Assembly (NCBI GenBank): GCA_949130495.1
Contig: OX422221.1
Coordinates: 154,931,241 to 154,995,240 of the forward strand
Length of the DNA: 64,000 bases
Origin: Sambucus nigra
Lineage: Eukaryota > Streptophyta > Magnoliopsida > Dipsacales > Adoxaceae
Reading direction: 5' to 3'
The notes under the pieces are model-generated. The model saw nothing but the letters and a program-made list of their open reading frames with translations. It did not search any database and was not told the DNA's origin. Shown here piece after piece: positions 45,063 through 55,769 of the stretch (position 1 is the stretch's first letter; every line of letters begins with the position of its first letter). Made by a program: the position numbers and the translations under genes.

Positions 45063-47064
45063 CAACAGAATTTCATCCTCTAAATTCGGATATAACCTAC
45101 ACCATCTAACTAGGATCACTACAAATCCTAAAACCTCAAGGGAAAGATACTAACCCAATGGTTCCTAACCATATGCTACACGACTACCACGATCGTAGAG
45201 TGACTCTAATACGTCACATAATACCCATTATCTGTAATGCCTATCGGCATGAATTCCAACCTTATAGACTACGCCCATCCTATTTTGGGCGGTATATAAT
45301 ACTATCTCACCAAGGTGTCTATACACCTCTTTAACCTGTGCATATCTGCACATCTATTGTGAACGTCTGACACGTAACACTCTCTCCTAATAAGGATCTC
45401 CTTTCCTCGGTGTTATACTCATCTATGGGTCCTCCCGACCCACAAAATTTTCAATCCCCCTAACCTTGGCGCCACTAACTCTATCGAACCTACATATCCT
45501 AGTGCCCAAGGCCTCTCTCAACTCCCGACATTTGCTTAGTTTCGTGCGTGGGACGGCTCGCCAAGGCGAAATCCAAACAAGGAACCCTCCCGTTACACTA
45601 CTCCCTCGCGTTGTCAGTCATCGAGATATAGCGACCTAAGGCACACCGGCGGGACATCCTAAATCCTAATTACTCTAACCTATGAACGCATTTCTATTAT
45701 TCTATCCTTCCGCCCATACGAAAGGAAACCTAACTAACCAAAGTGCAAACTTTCTCTAAAGCATTACGAACATCACACCCAAGTCATAATTCATCAAAGT
45801 TTGCCTTTCATTAAGGCCTGACTGTTATCCTCAGATTAATTTCTCTAAGTCCTAATCCACCCAACTACTTGTGGTGAGAGGACCACTTTAGTGCTTTTCC
45901 ATAGCATAATATTTCCATAAGCATACCATCATCATATGGTTAATAGTCTATAGTGGTTCATCCACACTATAAGACTCTTCACCAACCCAACATCCTTGCA
46001 TCCCATAACAACTCTCCACTACCGGCGTCGTTAAGAGTCATGTGTGGAGCGTCTCGCAAAGAGAAATCCAAACAAGGAACCCCTCCACACATTGACACTT
46101 GACTTCCTCGGTCACGGAGTCCCGTTATTTCAAACATGCAACCGGGATAATTCTATCCCTTCACAACGAAAGGTGGTCTGAAATCCTATCTTTAACTAAG
46201 AGTCACACCACCCAGTGCTCGCACTAATTATAAGTCCTTGAGCGAATAATAATGAGCTTTATCTTCAGCTGAACAATAATCCTGCGGCCTTAAATCATAT
46301 ATATAAGGTCGCCATATACTCAAAATCATGATAATGAAACCTCTGCTCATCGAAGTTTCGTATACCCAACATAAATAAGGTGAACTCAACCTATATCTAG
46401 GTGAGACACCGTAGCAACAACCCATTCCACACTGGAACCATGGACACGATAGACTTACCGTTATTAGCCTGCTAACGCTTAGAAAATACACCATAATCTT
46501 TACCATACTCGTATAAGCATATAAAACGAGTATTACAACCCAGATATATATTTATATATATGCATTTAATATATCAACACCCGCCTTTATGGAGAATGAA
46601 GGTAAATAAAACTCCGCTATTGCGGACAACACATAGGCATACATGATATAATGTTATTGATACTGCCACAAAGCTTAAATTACACACACGAGTCCAGGGC
46701 TAACGAACACCGTGACTTTATCTAGCCACGCCACTTATACCTCTTCCTTAAGGTAAAACTCATACTAACCACTTTACCCTACTCCTTACTATCATCTTAC
46801 TAGTCCTCTTAACTTATTCGTTAAAAGTAAACTCCACTATGAGCTCCAACCTTAAATCTCCAACTAAGCCCCACCTCCTGCCGCCTCTAAGCTCCGCACA
46901 CGATTCTCAAATGAGCGCATAAAAGATTTCTATAACCTTATAATATGGCAGGAGAACAAAATCTCACAAGAGAAATCAACAATCCTAATCTTGAGGCTCT
47001 ATAACAAATAGAGAGCAACGCTGAAAGCGTCTTACATCCGCACAGATTCCTAAGGACACTAGAA
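45063..47064 (-). other. LARD internal region without coding capacity
   Basis: About 2.0 kb lie between primer site and polypurine tract. No frame longer than about 92 codons is present and none shows a retrotransposon motif. Just inside the primer site the minus strand reads TTCTAGTGTCCTTAGGAATC and later GACGCTTTCAGCGTTGCT, matching the leaders at 17,311 and 21,018 of the coding gypsy elements. Two copies of the dispersed block lie at 45,541-45,602 and 46,038-46,095. The region thus keeps leader-like sequence only, as in LARDs where cis signals are retained and proteins supplied in trans. Confidence 0.8.
45541..46095 (-). repeat. Dispersed block, copies 3 and 4, in the LARD internal region
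   Basis: Copy 3 (45,541-45,602) reads on the plus strand TTCGTGCGTGGGACGGCTCG then CCAAGGCGAAATCC; in sense its small hairpin is TCGCC-TT-GGCGA, one pair longer than the common TCGC-TTT-GCGA. Copy 4 (46,038-46,095) reads TGTGTGGAGCGTCTCGCAAA then GAGAAATCC. Both are in sense with the element and about 500 bp apart, like copies 8 and 9 in the coding relative. Confidence 0.85.
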
Positions 47065-47082
47065 CCTGATGCTCTGATACCA
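47065..47082 (-). other. Primer-binding site of the LARD element
   Basis: The minus strand reads TGGTATCAGAGCATCAGG, the full initiator-Met tRNA-type primer complement, two bases inside the right LTR. It shows that the right LTR is the 5' LTR. Confidence 0.95.
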
Positions 47083-47843
47083 TATGTATCACCCCACCTA
47101 ATAAAATACCGGGCGATCACTCCTATATCAAATTATAACAGGAGTCTCATATGGATCATTCTTAGCATCACGGTCGAAAATCCATTTAATTACTAATAAC
47201 CTATTAGGCCGGTGTCAAAATTTTAACTTTACTACTCTTCTTAACAATTACAATAAAAACATCCACACAGTTTATGCGCAAATGAAACTGGAAGGAAAAA
47301 TGAAATGAAATAAATAACCGAATACTCAGTTCAAATATACAACCATATCGAATGTTGTGCAAAAGAATAAATAAATACAGTTGAGCCATTGGACCGAATG
47401 CTTATACAGTACCTCCTATCTAGAGTACAATGAAAGAAGCGTCTATCAAGAACCCGCATGCATCTACAGCTGCTGCAGCAGATGTTTGACTCGAAGGAAG
47501 TGTCATCCAGGCGTCCCTGTGTCTGGACACCTATATATATATATAATATATATAACAAGAGAGGGAAAAGTAGATAAACGGGTCAGAGCCCGAGTTTAAA
47601 AATATATTGCAAGTGCATAAATGCTTTATTTGTTTAGAAAAAGGTTTTCTCATATTTAGATTGGTATCGCACAACCATGAGATACCCCTCACCTCTCTTC
47701 TAAAAGTGCACATCTAGCGCAACTATCTAAAACCTTCAAGTCAAGCTACCTTGCTAAACTAGTCTATCACCCAACCACTATCTACCCCTGATAGTCCAAG
47801 TACTAAGGGATAAAGTTCACCCCAGTCTCAATGCTATGCCATG

Positions 47844-48124
47844 TTCGTGCGTGAGGTGTCTCGCAAAGCGAAATCCAAACAAGGATCCCCCCCGATACAC
47901 TACTACGCGGCACGGTCGATCGTCGAGATTCGCCAGTCCTTCAGTGCAGAAAGATATATATAAATATATATATACCATAAGCATTTATAATATTAGAGCA
48001 CTAAGGATTAAACTTCTCCCCAGTCTCAACACATTGCCATATTCGTGCGTGGGGTGTCTCGCAAAGCGAAATCCAAACAAGGAACCCCCCCCATACACTG
48101 ATATGCGGCAAGGTCGATCGTCGG
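47844..48124 (-). repeat. Dispersed block, copies 5 and 6, in the right LARD LTR
   Basis: Copy 5 (about 47,844-47,927) reads on the plus strand TTCGTGCGTGAGGTGTCTCG, then CAAAGCGAAATCCAAAC. Copy 6 (about 48,042-48,124) reads TTCGTGCGTGGGGTGTCTCG, then CAAAGCGAAATCCAAAC. Both keep the perfect TCGC-TTT-GCGA hairpin in sense and the trailing GGTCGATCGTCG. Confidence 0.9.
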
Positions 48125-48945
48125 GATCCATTAGACCCTCGATACTCAATTCATCCATATATATATACATTTTACCATAAACATCCGGATCTATCATTAT
48201 CAATACTTTCATTTTCTCAAAACTTCCCATTTCCCTTTTTATACTCAGGAAATGTAAATATAAAAGCCAATTCATTATCACAAACTACTTTAACAAATCA
48301 TATACTATTTAAAAGACAGTTTTATTATCATAAAAATACTTTTTCTATTTTATATCATCCCATTTCCCTTTTTACACTCAGGAAATGTATTCAAAGCCAT
48401 TTTCATTATCATAAGAATGCTTTGATCATACCATATGCTTCCACGTCCCTTCTTCCATCCGGGAGTGTTACCGAAGCCAAAACCTTTATCCCATTTCCCT
48501 TTTTATACTCAGGAAATGTGAATTAAAGCCAATTTATTATCATAAATTGCTTTAATAAATCTAAGACAGCCCCTCCGGGTTTCCCCACTGGACGCCCCCT
48601 AAATGGCTATCATCTTCCAGGCCCTATCAAACAAGACAACCTGGGAACCTACCAACGTCGGGAAGCGGCCATATGCCTGCGAAAAAGTCAAGACCACACT
48701 CAGAATCCCCTAACCAGCGCAGTAAACAATAATCGCCCATATGGCCTATAGGACTATAGCCACCCTACATTCATTAGCCAAGGGGCATCACCATAACGCA
48801 CACAACTTCCCTTATGATAGCGATTTAGGGAGGTGTGTAACCATAATTTATTAATTATGAAAATCATTTACCTTTTTCCCATTTTGAAAATATTCATCTA
48901 CATATTTTTAAAATCATTTATATCATATCATATATACTTAATCAC

Positions 48946-48985
<40 letters not shown>

Positions 48986-49323
48986 ATATATTCCTCACTG
49001 AATATATAAAAATGGCCATATTTGCCAAACCATTTATCGATGACCAATAATCCCAAAGATTCTCTCGAGGAATCATAATCATGCTTTCATATTAGCATGA
49101 TACTAAACCCAAAGTATTCGCAAGCATTCATTAAATCCATACACCAGATCGTACACTAAATTAATCCGAGGTTCCTTATTTCATCCCGGGGTTTATTCAC
49201 CCACAATACCATTATCTAGGAGTCCTAATGTGATATCTAGAATCCTCGATAATAATCTCCAAAACCATAGTTCAAATCTCCCTAAACTTTAAAAGGAGAA
49301 AACCTTAAAAATTTTCCAGGACC

Positions 49324-49802
49324 GAATCGATTCGATGGCCACCGAATCGATTCGCCCTGTCCAAATTGATTTGAAATAGTTCTACTTTCAAACTGTCTCT
49401 TACCGAATCGATTCGGCCTGTCCGAAACTATTCGGCTTGTCCAAAAATCCCAAATCTGCTTAGGGTTTTATATATAACCCAAAACCCAAAATTTAATCCA
49501 CTCACCATTTAAACTTTAAGTCGGATTTATTCCTACAAACCCAAAGTTTTCCTCTCTCATCAAGTCCTTTAGAGGTCCTAACACTCTATTTGAGAGCCCC
49601 TAATATTTATCTCTAAGTAATTCTAGTCTTAATTTCTGACTAACTATTTTGATCTCGGACAACTTACCGTAGAAAAATCACTATAAATCCAAAAAAAATC
49701 AGAAAAATACGCGTTCGGTGCCCACGCGATCGCGTTGAAGAGATCTAAAAATTTAATTTTTTGACCAAGAGCCGGATCGATTCGCCCTGGCCGAATCGAT
49801 TC
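49324..49802. repeat. GAATCGATTC palindrome pairs in the right LARD LTR
   Basis: Sites start at 49,324; 49,344 and 49,363; 49,405 and 49,424 (decayed) plus a decayed third at 49,443; 49,774 and 49,793. The pair steps are 19 bp. Compared with the left LTR, one member of the first pair is deleted and another array has one extra decayed member, so copy number changes after insertion while the 19 bp step holds. Confidence 0.9.
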
Positions 49803-50791
49803 GGTTAACACGCAGGTCACTATTCATTATCTTCAAAAAATTTCCAAACCTCCATTATTCTCCATTTTTGTTGTTTCTAAGCTCATCCAACAACTCAATA
49901 AACATCTAATCCATGTTTTACAACTAACACATCAATTATTTTTGGGTATTAACCCATATCTCTTGGATTTGAACCCTAAAATCAATAAAACCTAGGTTTG
50001 GGCATTTCTCCCATTTCAATTTCATTTTATACTCCATTAACATGGTTTTAATACTAGAAATGATTAAGAGTTTACATTACATCAATTTGTAAACTCATAT
50101 CCAAATTTTACCAAATTTATTTTAAGGGTTCTAACCCTAAAATCATGTTTATACCAATTGTGATATGAGAGGAATGCACAAAATGAAATAAAGCAAGTAA
50201 ACACTTGACTGGAGGATGAAATTCGACGACCTCGAGCTGAATCCCGCGAAGTTTGGCCGGAGTTTCCCCCACTTCTCCTATTTTCTCTCCTCCTCTCTCT
50301 CTTTCTTCCTTGTTTTCTCTTTTCTCTTTCTCTTTTTCTCCATCTCTCCCTCTTTATATATAGAGAAAAGGTTTTAACCCCTGAAAACCCAAAAACGACT
50401 CATTTACTGAATTACGAGCCCGTTTAACTCCAAAATTACCCGAAACTAAATTTTGACAATCAGACACTCTTTTCGGACTATCTCGGGCATTTCGAGACTC
50501 ATGGTGCAGTCCAAATTTCCATCCGAGGTACTTGACCACAAATCACTATTCTAACCCATAAAAGTAAATGCAGGTTTTCTACTCAACATCTTACCTCTTT
50601 TGTCGCTATACTCCACGGCGACATGTAATTAAAATATTTCGACCTATATAGTCCCAAGAATAATCTCAACATCCATAAAAAATCATTCATTCCTTAAAAA
50701 TCTCAAAAATTACTATTTCGAGAAATTCTCCAAATTCCAATTTATACTTAATTATGGAATTTAATCGTCTCCAAAAGGGCGGGTTGTTACA

Positions 50792-51510
50792 TGAATATAA
50801 CCTCATAATTGATATTGATCAACATTATAGTTCACTAGTCCCAAATCTAAGAAACCCTCAACATATAATAGTATCCACTTCAGTACATATCAATGTCGTT
50901 TTCCAAGATTTTCAATGTAACTTATAATCTTGTTCACCTTCTGGGAAATTTTAGGACGAGTACACACCATATCATAAGTCAACCGACCAATTGAACTTGC
51001 ATAAGTAACCTAATCCATAAATGCATGATTCTATTTGATACTTGGTTACTTATAAGCTTTGAATTTGCATTCCAAAATCACGTGACCACCTTAAATATCG
51101 AATATGAAAGAGACAAAATTTTCCCTTATTCCTTTCCCTAGAAATCTTAATCCCCCCATAATTATTTTCTTAACCCAATTATTTTATCTCAAATTCCTTA
51201 TATAGTTGAGATTTTTAATGTGCCAACCTTAATGAAGTATGAGTATATTATTCACATAGAAGAGAAGATGAATAAAATATCCATATCTCCTCTTCTTCAA
51301 ATACATGCAATTATCATATTAACTACATTTATACTTTTAACTCATCATGTATGAATAAAATCTTATATAGCATTTTATGGTCAATTATTTTATCCCACAA
51401 AAGGATTTATTTAGTTTTCACACACGATTCTCCTTGTAGGAAACCCTAAACCCTTTAGGATGTGACATGTAAACGACATACTCCAACTCTTCATGAAATA
51501 ATGTTATTTT
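50792..51510 (-). pseudogene. Ty1/copia element 2, reverse transcriptase end and RNase H start
   Basis: The minus strand from about 51,495 reads ELEYVVYMSHPKGF, then SYKENRV, KLNKSFCGIK, and RRYGYFIHLLFYVNNILI near 51,270-51,220. This is the copia RT block with the active site YVDDM changed to YVNNI, which would abolish polymerase activity. Towards 50,792 follow YDMVCTRP and LKWILLYVEG, the stretch leading into RNase H. It ends at the LARD right LTR and continues at 41,280. Stops and frameshifts are present. Confidence 0.85.
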
Positions 51511-52034
51511 TTCATAAACTCAACTAACCATCAAATTTTCTTATGACAATCCATTTTTACCCATTAAACTTCTTACCCTTAAGAACTTCTACAATCTCTT
51601 AAGAGTGATTCTTACAAATAGATTGCATATTTTCACCCAAATTTATATTAAAATCATCAAAATGATGTTCATTTTTATATACGTAAATGACTCATCACCA
51701 TGTATTGAAAATGAATATAGGGAACTTTTCCAACCATATAATGTATGTTTTCTTCAGATCCTTGGTTATCTACCATTTGCTAAATATGGTTCTTGTTACT
51801 AACCATTTAGTATGATTGACTATTCCTAATTCCTCCTTTGAATTTATGGGTTAAACTTTCTGATTTGTATCTCCCCATGTATTTCACAACATCTATAAAT
51901 TAATTTGGATTTAATAACTCCGCCTGTAAGAATAACCACTACCACCATAAGTAACCTCCTTAAAAGTATCCAAAGTATGACTACTATGCCTACCATAATA
52001 GACTGGTAAATATTACATCTCTATCCATTTTTTT
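51511..52034 (-). pseudogene. Copia element 2, linker between integrase and RT, unreadable
   Basis: Next to the integrase C-terminus the minus strand reads DRDVIF (about 51,995-52,015), the usual S-RDV-FDE that follows integrase in copia pol. The rest up to 51,510 does not read as protein in any frame and has many stops. A chance plus-strand frame at 51,605-51,802 has no recognised match. Confidence 0.5.
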
Positions 52035-52436
52035 TTACTTTTTAAGAACATAATAGTTATACCTTAACACATGATTTGTACCCAAGAAAATTGTTATCTT
52101 GGGCCAAGGGTCCATTTTATCTTCAATGACATGAAAATATGGAGAGAAACTAAAAACTTTTAGGGAAATATAATCAATGGTTTGCCATACCTCGGAAGGT
52201 GTTTTGAATACTATAGTTGTAGATGGTTGCCTATTTATGAGATAGCATGACTTGTTCACACTTTTAGCCCAATTTTTTTATCCAATCCAGAATCAGATCT
52301 TCTGCATAGTTGCCTATGTAATAGGGTGCAGTTCATTCACTGATGAACCCATTATTATTGTGGTGTTCCCTTAATTTTGAAGTCCATAATAATGTCGACT
52401 AATTATTTAATAGGTCACACGTGTGCTTTAAAAATA
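52035..52436 (-). pseudogene. Ty1/copia element 2, integrase core end and C-terminal part
   Basis: The minus strand at about 52,380-52,330 reads GTPQ, two stops, then MNCTLL, matching the GTPQQNG-AERMNRTLL segment of the copia integrase; the catalytic Glu position falls in the damaged stretch. From 52,259 it reads NKSCYLINRQPSTTIVFKTP, SEVW, then DPWPKITIFLGTNH, matching CYLINRSPST---KTP-E-W and the D--AK-CIFLGY segment. These are unmistakable copia-type integrase words. Confidence 0.85.
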
Positions 52437-53711
52437 TGTAATTCACATGCATGAAAGTTCCTAGAAGGGGTGGGATTGGGGTAAATAAGACAGAATAAGA
52501 GCAATCACCAATTTTAATCATTCTTATCCCAAAAATTAGATCACTCAACAAGTTAGAATAAATATTAAATTCTTAACACAATGGGTCTAATTTGAAATAA
52601 CCAATCACTAATTGATTCATTCAATTTTGTTAAAACATTCAATCTAATCATTTACATCTAAGTGGTTAGAAAACCTAAAAATGATCTAACTAAGCAACTT
52701 TTAGTATTAAAACATGATATAACAATCATAATTACATAAACATATGGAATTATATCCTAAATTATAGTTTAGGAATAAATTAACTCATAACATGAGATTT
52801 ATAGCGAAAACCCCACCTAGGGGAGAAATCTCGGGATGCGTAATCTTTCTCAATAATCTTGAAAAGGTGTTTTTAAAATATGCATTAGGAGAGAACTATA
52901 ACTAAATTATCTTATAGAATTCTCCTTTTAACATCTAAAAATCCTCCATTCATCGAAAATCAAACTTAGATCCCCACCAAGATTGAGAGGAAGATCATTT
53001 TCCTCTAAGCATCTCAACTAATTAAAGATATCTTCAATTAAGCTTCAATTTCCAAAATTAAACAAATAAAACCTAAAAACTACTTCACACCTTGATCACT
53101 TTGTGTTTAAGAACAAAATGTAGGTGAATGATTGTGTATCTCAAACGAATAATCTCAAGAAGAATCCCTAAAGAAAGTAGATCAAGGTTTTAATAATCAA
53201 TTATAAAGAGAGAAAGTAAACTCAAAAAATAAATCGAATATCTATAAAAACTATCTGGAAGATTTGGGAAAGATGGCCTACAATTTAAAAAATGATGCAA
53301 AATTATTCATATACCCTTTTTAAAAATTTGGGCTCTGTATGCACGGAAGATATCTGCCATAGTGCGCATGCTTTAGATCTTATTGGACGTTGTTGAGCCA
53401 CGTGCCTACTAATCTAAGCTTAATTTCAAAAGTATGAAAACATGCACATGGTTGTAATATGATGCCATGCATATGCTTATGCATAGAGGGACTCATTTTA
53501 TGACTATGAATAGCAATTCTGAAACAACTTTTAGAATAATTTTCTCTTTCATAAAAAAAATACACTCTAACTTAAAATAATCTTTAGAATTCGTACAAGG
53601 GTCTGAATTTTTCATCAAAATTAAATTTACCACAAAAGGATACATAATCTTCAATTTGTAGTAGTCCATATATTATTAAAATCGTCTTTGTCGAAAATGA
53701 AGAGATGTTCA
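52437..53711 (-). mobile_element. Probable lone LTR inserted in the copia 2 integrase
   Basis: Between two integrase pieces lies about 1.27 kb without coding sequence. On the plus strand it begins TGTAATTCACATGC and ends AGAGATGTTCA, giving TG...CA ends, with AATA immediately on both outer sides. Inside are ACCCCACCTAGGGGAGAAAT at about 52,810 and a GC-rich part at 53,330-53,375 with TATGCACGG and GTGCGCATGC. The last resembles the palindromic part of the Sirevirus-like LTR at 60.05-60.19 kb. The flanking match is short, so the limits are tentative. Confidence 0.4.
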
Positions 53712-53828
53712 AATAGCATTATAGGGATGAGGGAACTAAGACCTTATTACTATACGAGAATTATATGATATAATTCATTGATAAAAGAATTAAATTTTTC
53801 ATGGGATAAATCTAATTCAAAAAACTTG
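53712..53828 (-). pseudogene. Copia element 2, integrase core fragment
   Basis: The minus strand from 53,828 reads ELDLSHEKFNSFINEL, which aligns with the RLDNGLEFCHEKFNSFCNE type segment carrying the second catalytic Asp of copia integrase, with the NGLEF part damaged. It begins directly at the left LTR of the gag-only element, and the matching preceding residues lie at 58,353 on its other side. Confidence 0.55.
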
Positions 53829-54818
53829 TGTAAGCGCAATTTTCTGCCATTATTCATAGCATAACTTTAGGCTAGTTCATCACGTACCGTAAAGACGAAC
53901 CAAACTCCAGCATCTCCAAGTTTGAAGACTTCCTGTCATCTCCAAAGGTATAAAATGATTTAGAGTTCGAAATAATTCATAGAATCATATTTGGGATGTT
54001 TAATATTTATCAAAAGACGAACATGATTGTTTTACTTTGCGAAAATATATTTTTGGAAGACCTGTAGGCGGAGTTAAGAAAAAAAGTTTTTTTTCGACGT
54101 TTCAGTTGTTCAAAAGACATTTGATGTCATTAAAATGACATTGCATAGTCATTCAAATGACATGATATTGTCATTCAAACAACATGCATAACTCGTTCGA
54201 ACAACCCACCAATTAAAGTTTGTTATAAATACTTGTTTCATTGATCAGCTTGTTTAAGAATTTTGCACAAACATTATTGCGTACCAACATCAAAATTTCT
54301 TCAAGTTTTATGTGTTAAAACTGTTTTAATTCACAATAAATCATTATTGAATATTGTTCTTGTGAATTAGTTTAGAACTCTAGAAAGTTTTGTATCTATT
54401 GCATACACTGTGGTGGAGAGGCACTATATTGCTGAATTGTGATACCTGCAAGAATTTACTACTAAAGACAAAGGCTGAGGCCAATGGAGGGTTGCGATCC
54501 ATTGTGGTTCTTGAGGGAATCATTGCTGGTTTTAGGCTGTGGTCTATATGAGTTTGCTGCGGTAGTCTCATTGTAGATTTCATTGTATTTATAAGTCGCA
54601 ATTTACATTATATAGTGAAATAAGGGTTTTACTCGAAAGGTGTTTTTTCCTGAAACTTGGCCTTATCATATTTGCATGGTTTGATTTATCTATTTTATCA
54701 CCATAGATGCATGTGTAGGATAAAAAGATAAAATCAATTTAATATTCACTTCGGCATTTAAAAATTGGTATTGCAATTTTTTGTTGAAATCACCCTTTGC
54801 AATTATTTTGCATTCTCA
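53829..54818 (+). repeat. 5' LTR of the gag-only element
   Basis: It starts TGTAAGCGCAATTTTCTGCC and ends CATTCTCA before a primer-like site. It contains the 22-bp-step palindrome array at 54,105-54,201, a TATA-like TTATAAATAC at 54,222-54,231 twenty bases after the array, and AAAGTTTTGTATC words shared with the right LTR. The order array-TATA-leader is that of an upstream enhancer and promoter. Confidence 0.8.
54105..54201. repeat. 22-bp-step palindrome array (GTCATTCAAATGAC) in the left LTR
   Basis: The TTCAAA/TTCGAA centres start at 54,109, 54,130, 54,152, 54,174 and 54,196, steps 21, 22, 22, 22. The best unit, GTCATTCAAATGAC at 54,149-54,162, is a near-palindrome; the last unit has the perfect centre GTTCGAAC. 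Between centres lie CATGCATA or CATTGCATA spacers. Confidence 0.9.
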
Positions 54819-54819
54819 A

Positions 54820-54836
54820 ATTGGTATCGGAGCGGG
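54820..54836 (+). other. Primer-binding site of the gag-only element
   Basis: TTGGTATCGGAGCGGG resembles the Met-tRNA primer site TTGGTATCAGAGC with one change and lies right after the LTR end. Confidence 0.75.
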
Positions 54837-54919
54837 TTTCACTAAGTTATTGTGTTTGATCTTGTTTACTTATTATTTTTGGGTGGTTGGTTATTTTATA
54901 CTTCTCACTTGTTTGTTTT

Positions 54920-55769
54920 ATGGAGTCTCCTAGTTTTGACTACATAAATTATTTGAATTTGACGTTTGCTAAAAGAAATAAATTTTTGGAAAAGGAAAAT
55001 TCTCGTTTGAAATCCTCTATGGATCTTTTGCAAACGGTTCAAAATTAAAGACATATTTTCATAAGAAGTTTATTTCCTTGGACCATGTCTTTATTGATTT
55101 AAAATTGTCCAAGACCGGGAGTGATGATAGAGTCCTATTTTTAGAAAAAGAATTAGAGAACTTTAAAAATTCTAGGGTTTGTATTTTTATTTGTGCCAAA
55201 AAGGACAAACAAATTTGATTAATGATTTTGCAGCATGTGAGAAGAATCTTTGAAAAAAAAATTCTTTTATTGAAGGTGAGCGCGATAACCTTTTAGGAAT
55301 TGTTGAAAATTTGAAAAAGTTATCCCTAATATTGGAAGAGTCTAATTCATTGCTTGAGTCTAATATTTTGAAGTTAAAAGTTGATTTAAAAGACTCAAGT
55401 AGTTTGAGTAATGATGGTTATGGATTGTCTTGTTCTCATGCTCTGAATGTTAAAGACAAAACCATTATTTATTTTAGTGGTTCAACCAAAATGAAGGGTG
55501 TTAGAAAAGGTCAATCCATAGGTATCATTCCACCCGTTTACACATGTTCACATATTTGTAGGAAAGGCCACCTTAGGCATTTTTGTTATGAACTTAGAAG
55601 AGGTCCTAGGAAATTTAAAGATAGTGTCCCATCAGTTCCGATAACCCATCCAGTCATACACGTGTTTGGGGTTAGGAAATCAATTTTGGAGACGCTAAAT
55701 GCTAGATTAGTTGATTCTCACACGCTTGCTTTCATAATTTGTTTGTCATACTCTAGTTATGCTTCATGA
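54920..55769 (+). pseudogene. Decayed gag with coiled coil and zinc knuckle
   Basis: An ATG at about 54,920 opens MESPSFDYINYLNLTFAKRN, followed by a Lys/Glu/Leu-rich probable coiled coil (LEKENSRLKSSMDLL) and a stop. After frameshifts the frame at 55,311-55,769 has more coiled-coil-like sequence (residues 1-40) and, at about residues 84-97, CSHICRKGHLRHFC. That is a zinc knuckle in which the second Cys has moved by one place, so CCHC spacing is broken. The residues after it (YELRRGPRKFK) match copia-type gag. Gag normally packages RNA; this copy is broken. Confidence 0.7.

Larger units (their letters stand above)
41281..50791 (-). mobile_element. Complete LARD-like non-autonomous gypsy-type element
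   Basis: Two LTRs of about 3.7 kb (41,281-45,048 and 47,085-50,791) enclose only about 2.0 kb of internal DNA. A primer-binding site lies next to the right LTR and a polypurine tract next to the left LTR, so the element runs on the minus strand. Flanking bases are TCAAT before and TGAAT after, a 5 bp target duplication with one change, and the interrupted copia RNase H reads on across the site. There is no gag, protease, RT or integrase. It must have been mobilised in trans, presumably by a Tekay-like relative such as the one at 21.0-29.6 kb, with which it shares leader words and the dispersed block. Confidence 0.9.
47085..50791 (-). repeat. 5' LTR of the LARD element
   Basis: It has the same order of parts as the left LTR: CT tract with TATA-like box at 50,352-50,365, palindrome pairs at 49,802-49,324, module array at 48,560-48,226, two dispersed blocks, and the end TGTATCACCCCACC, where the left copy has TGTAACACCCCGCC. 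An AT microsatellite at 48,944-48,984 is long here but short in the left LTR (43,226-43,243). Divergence of about 5-6 percent from the left LTR marks this as the youngest element in the window. Confidence 0.9.
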
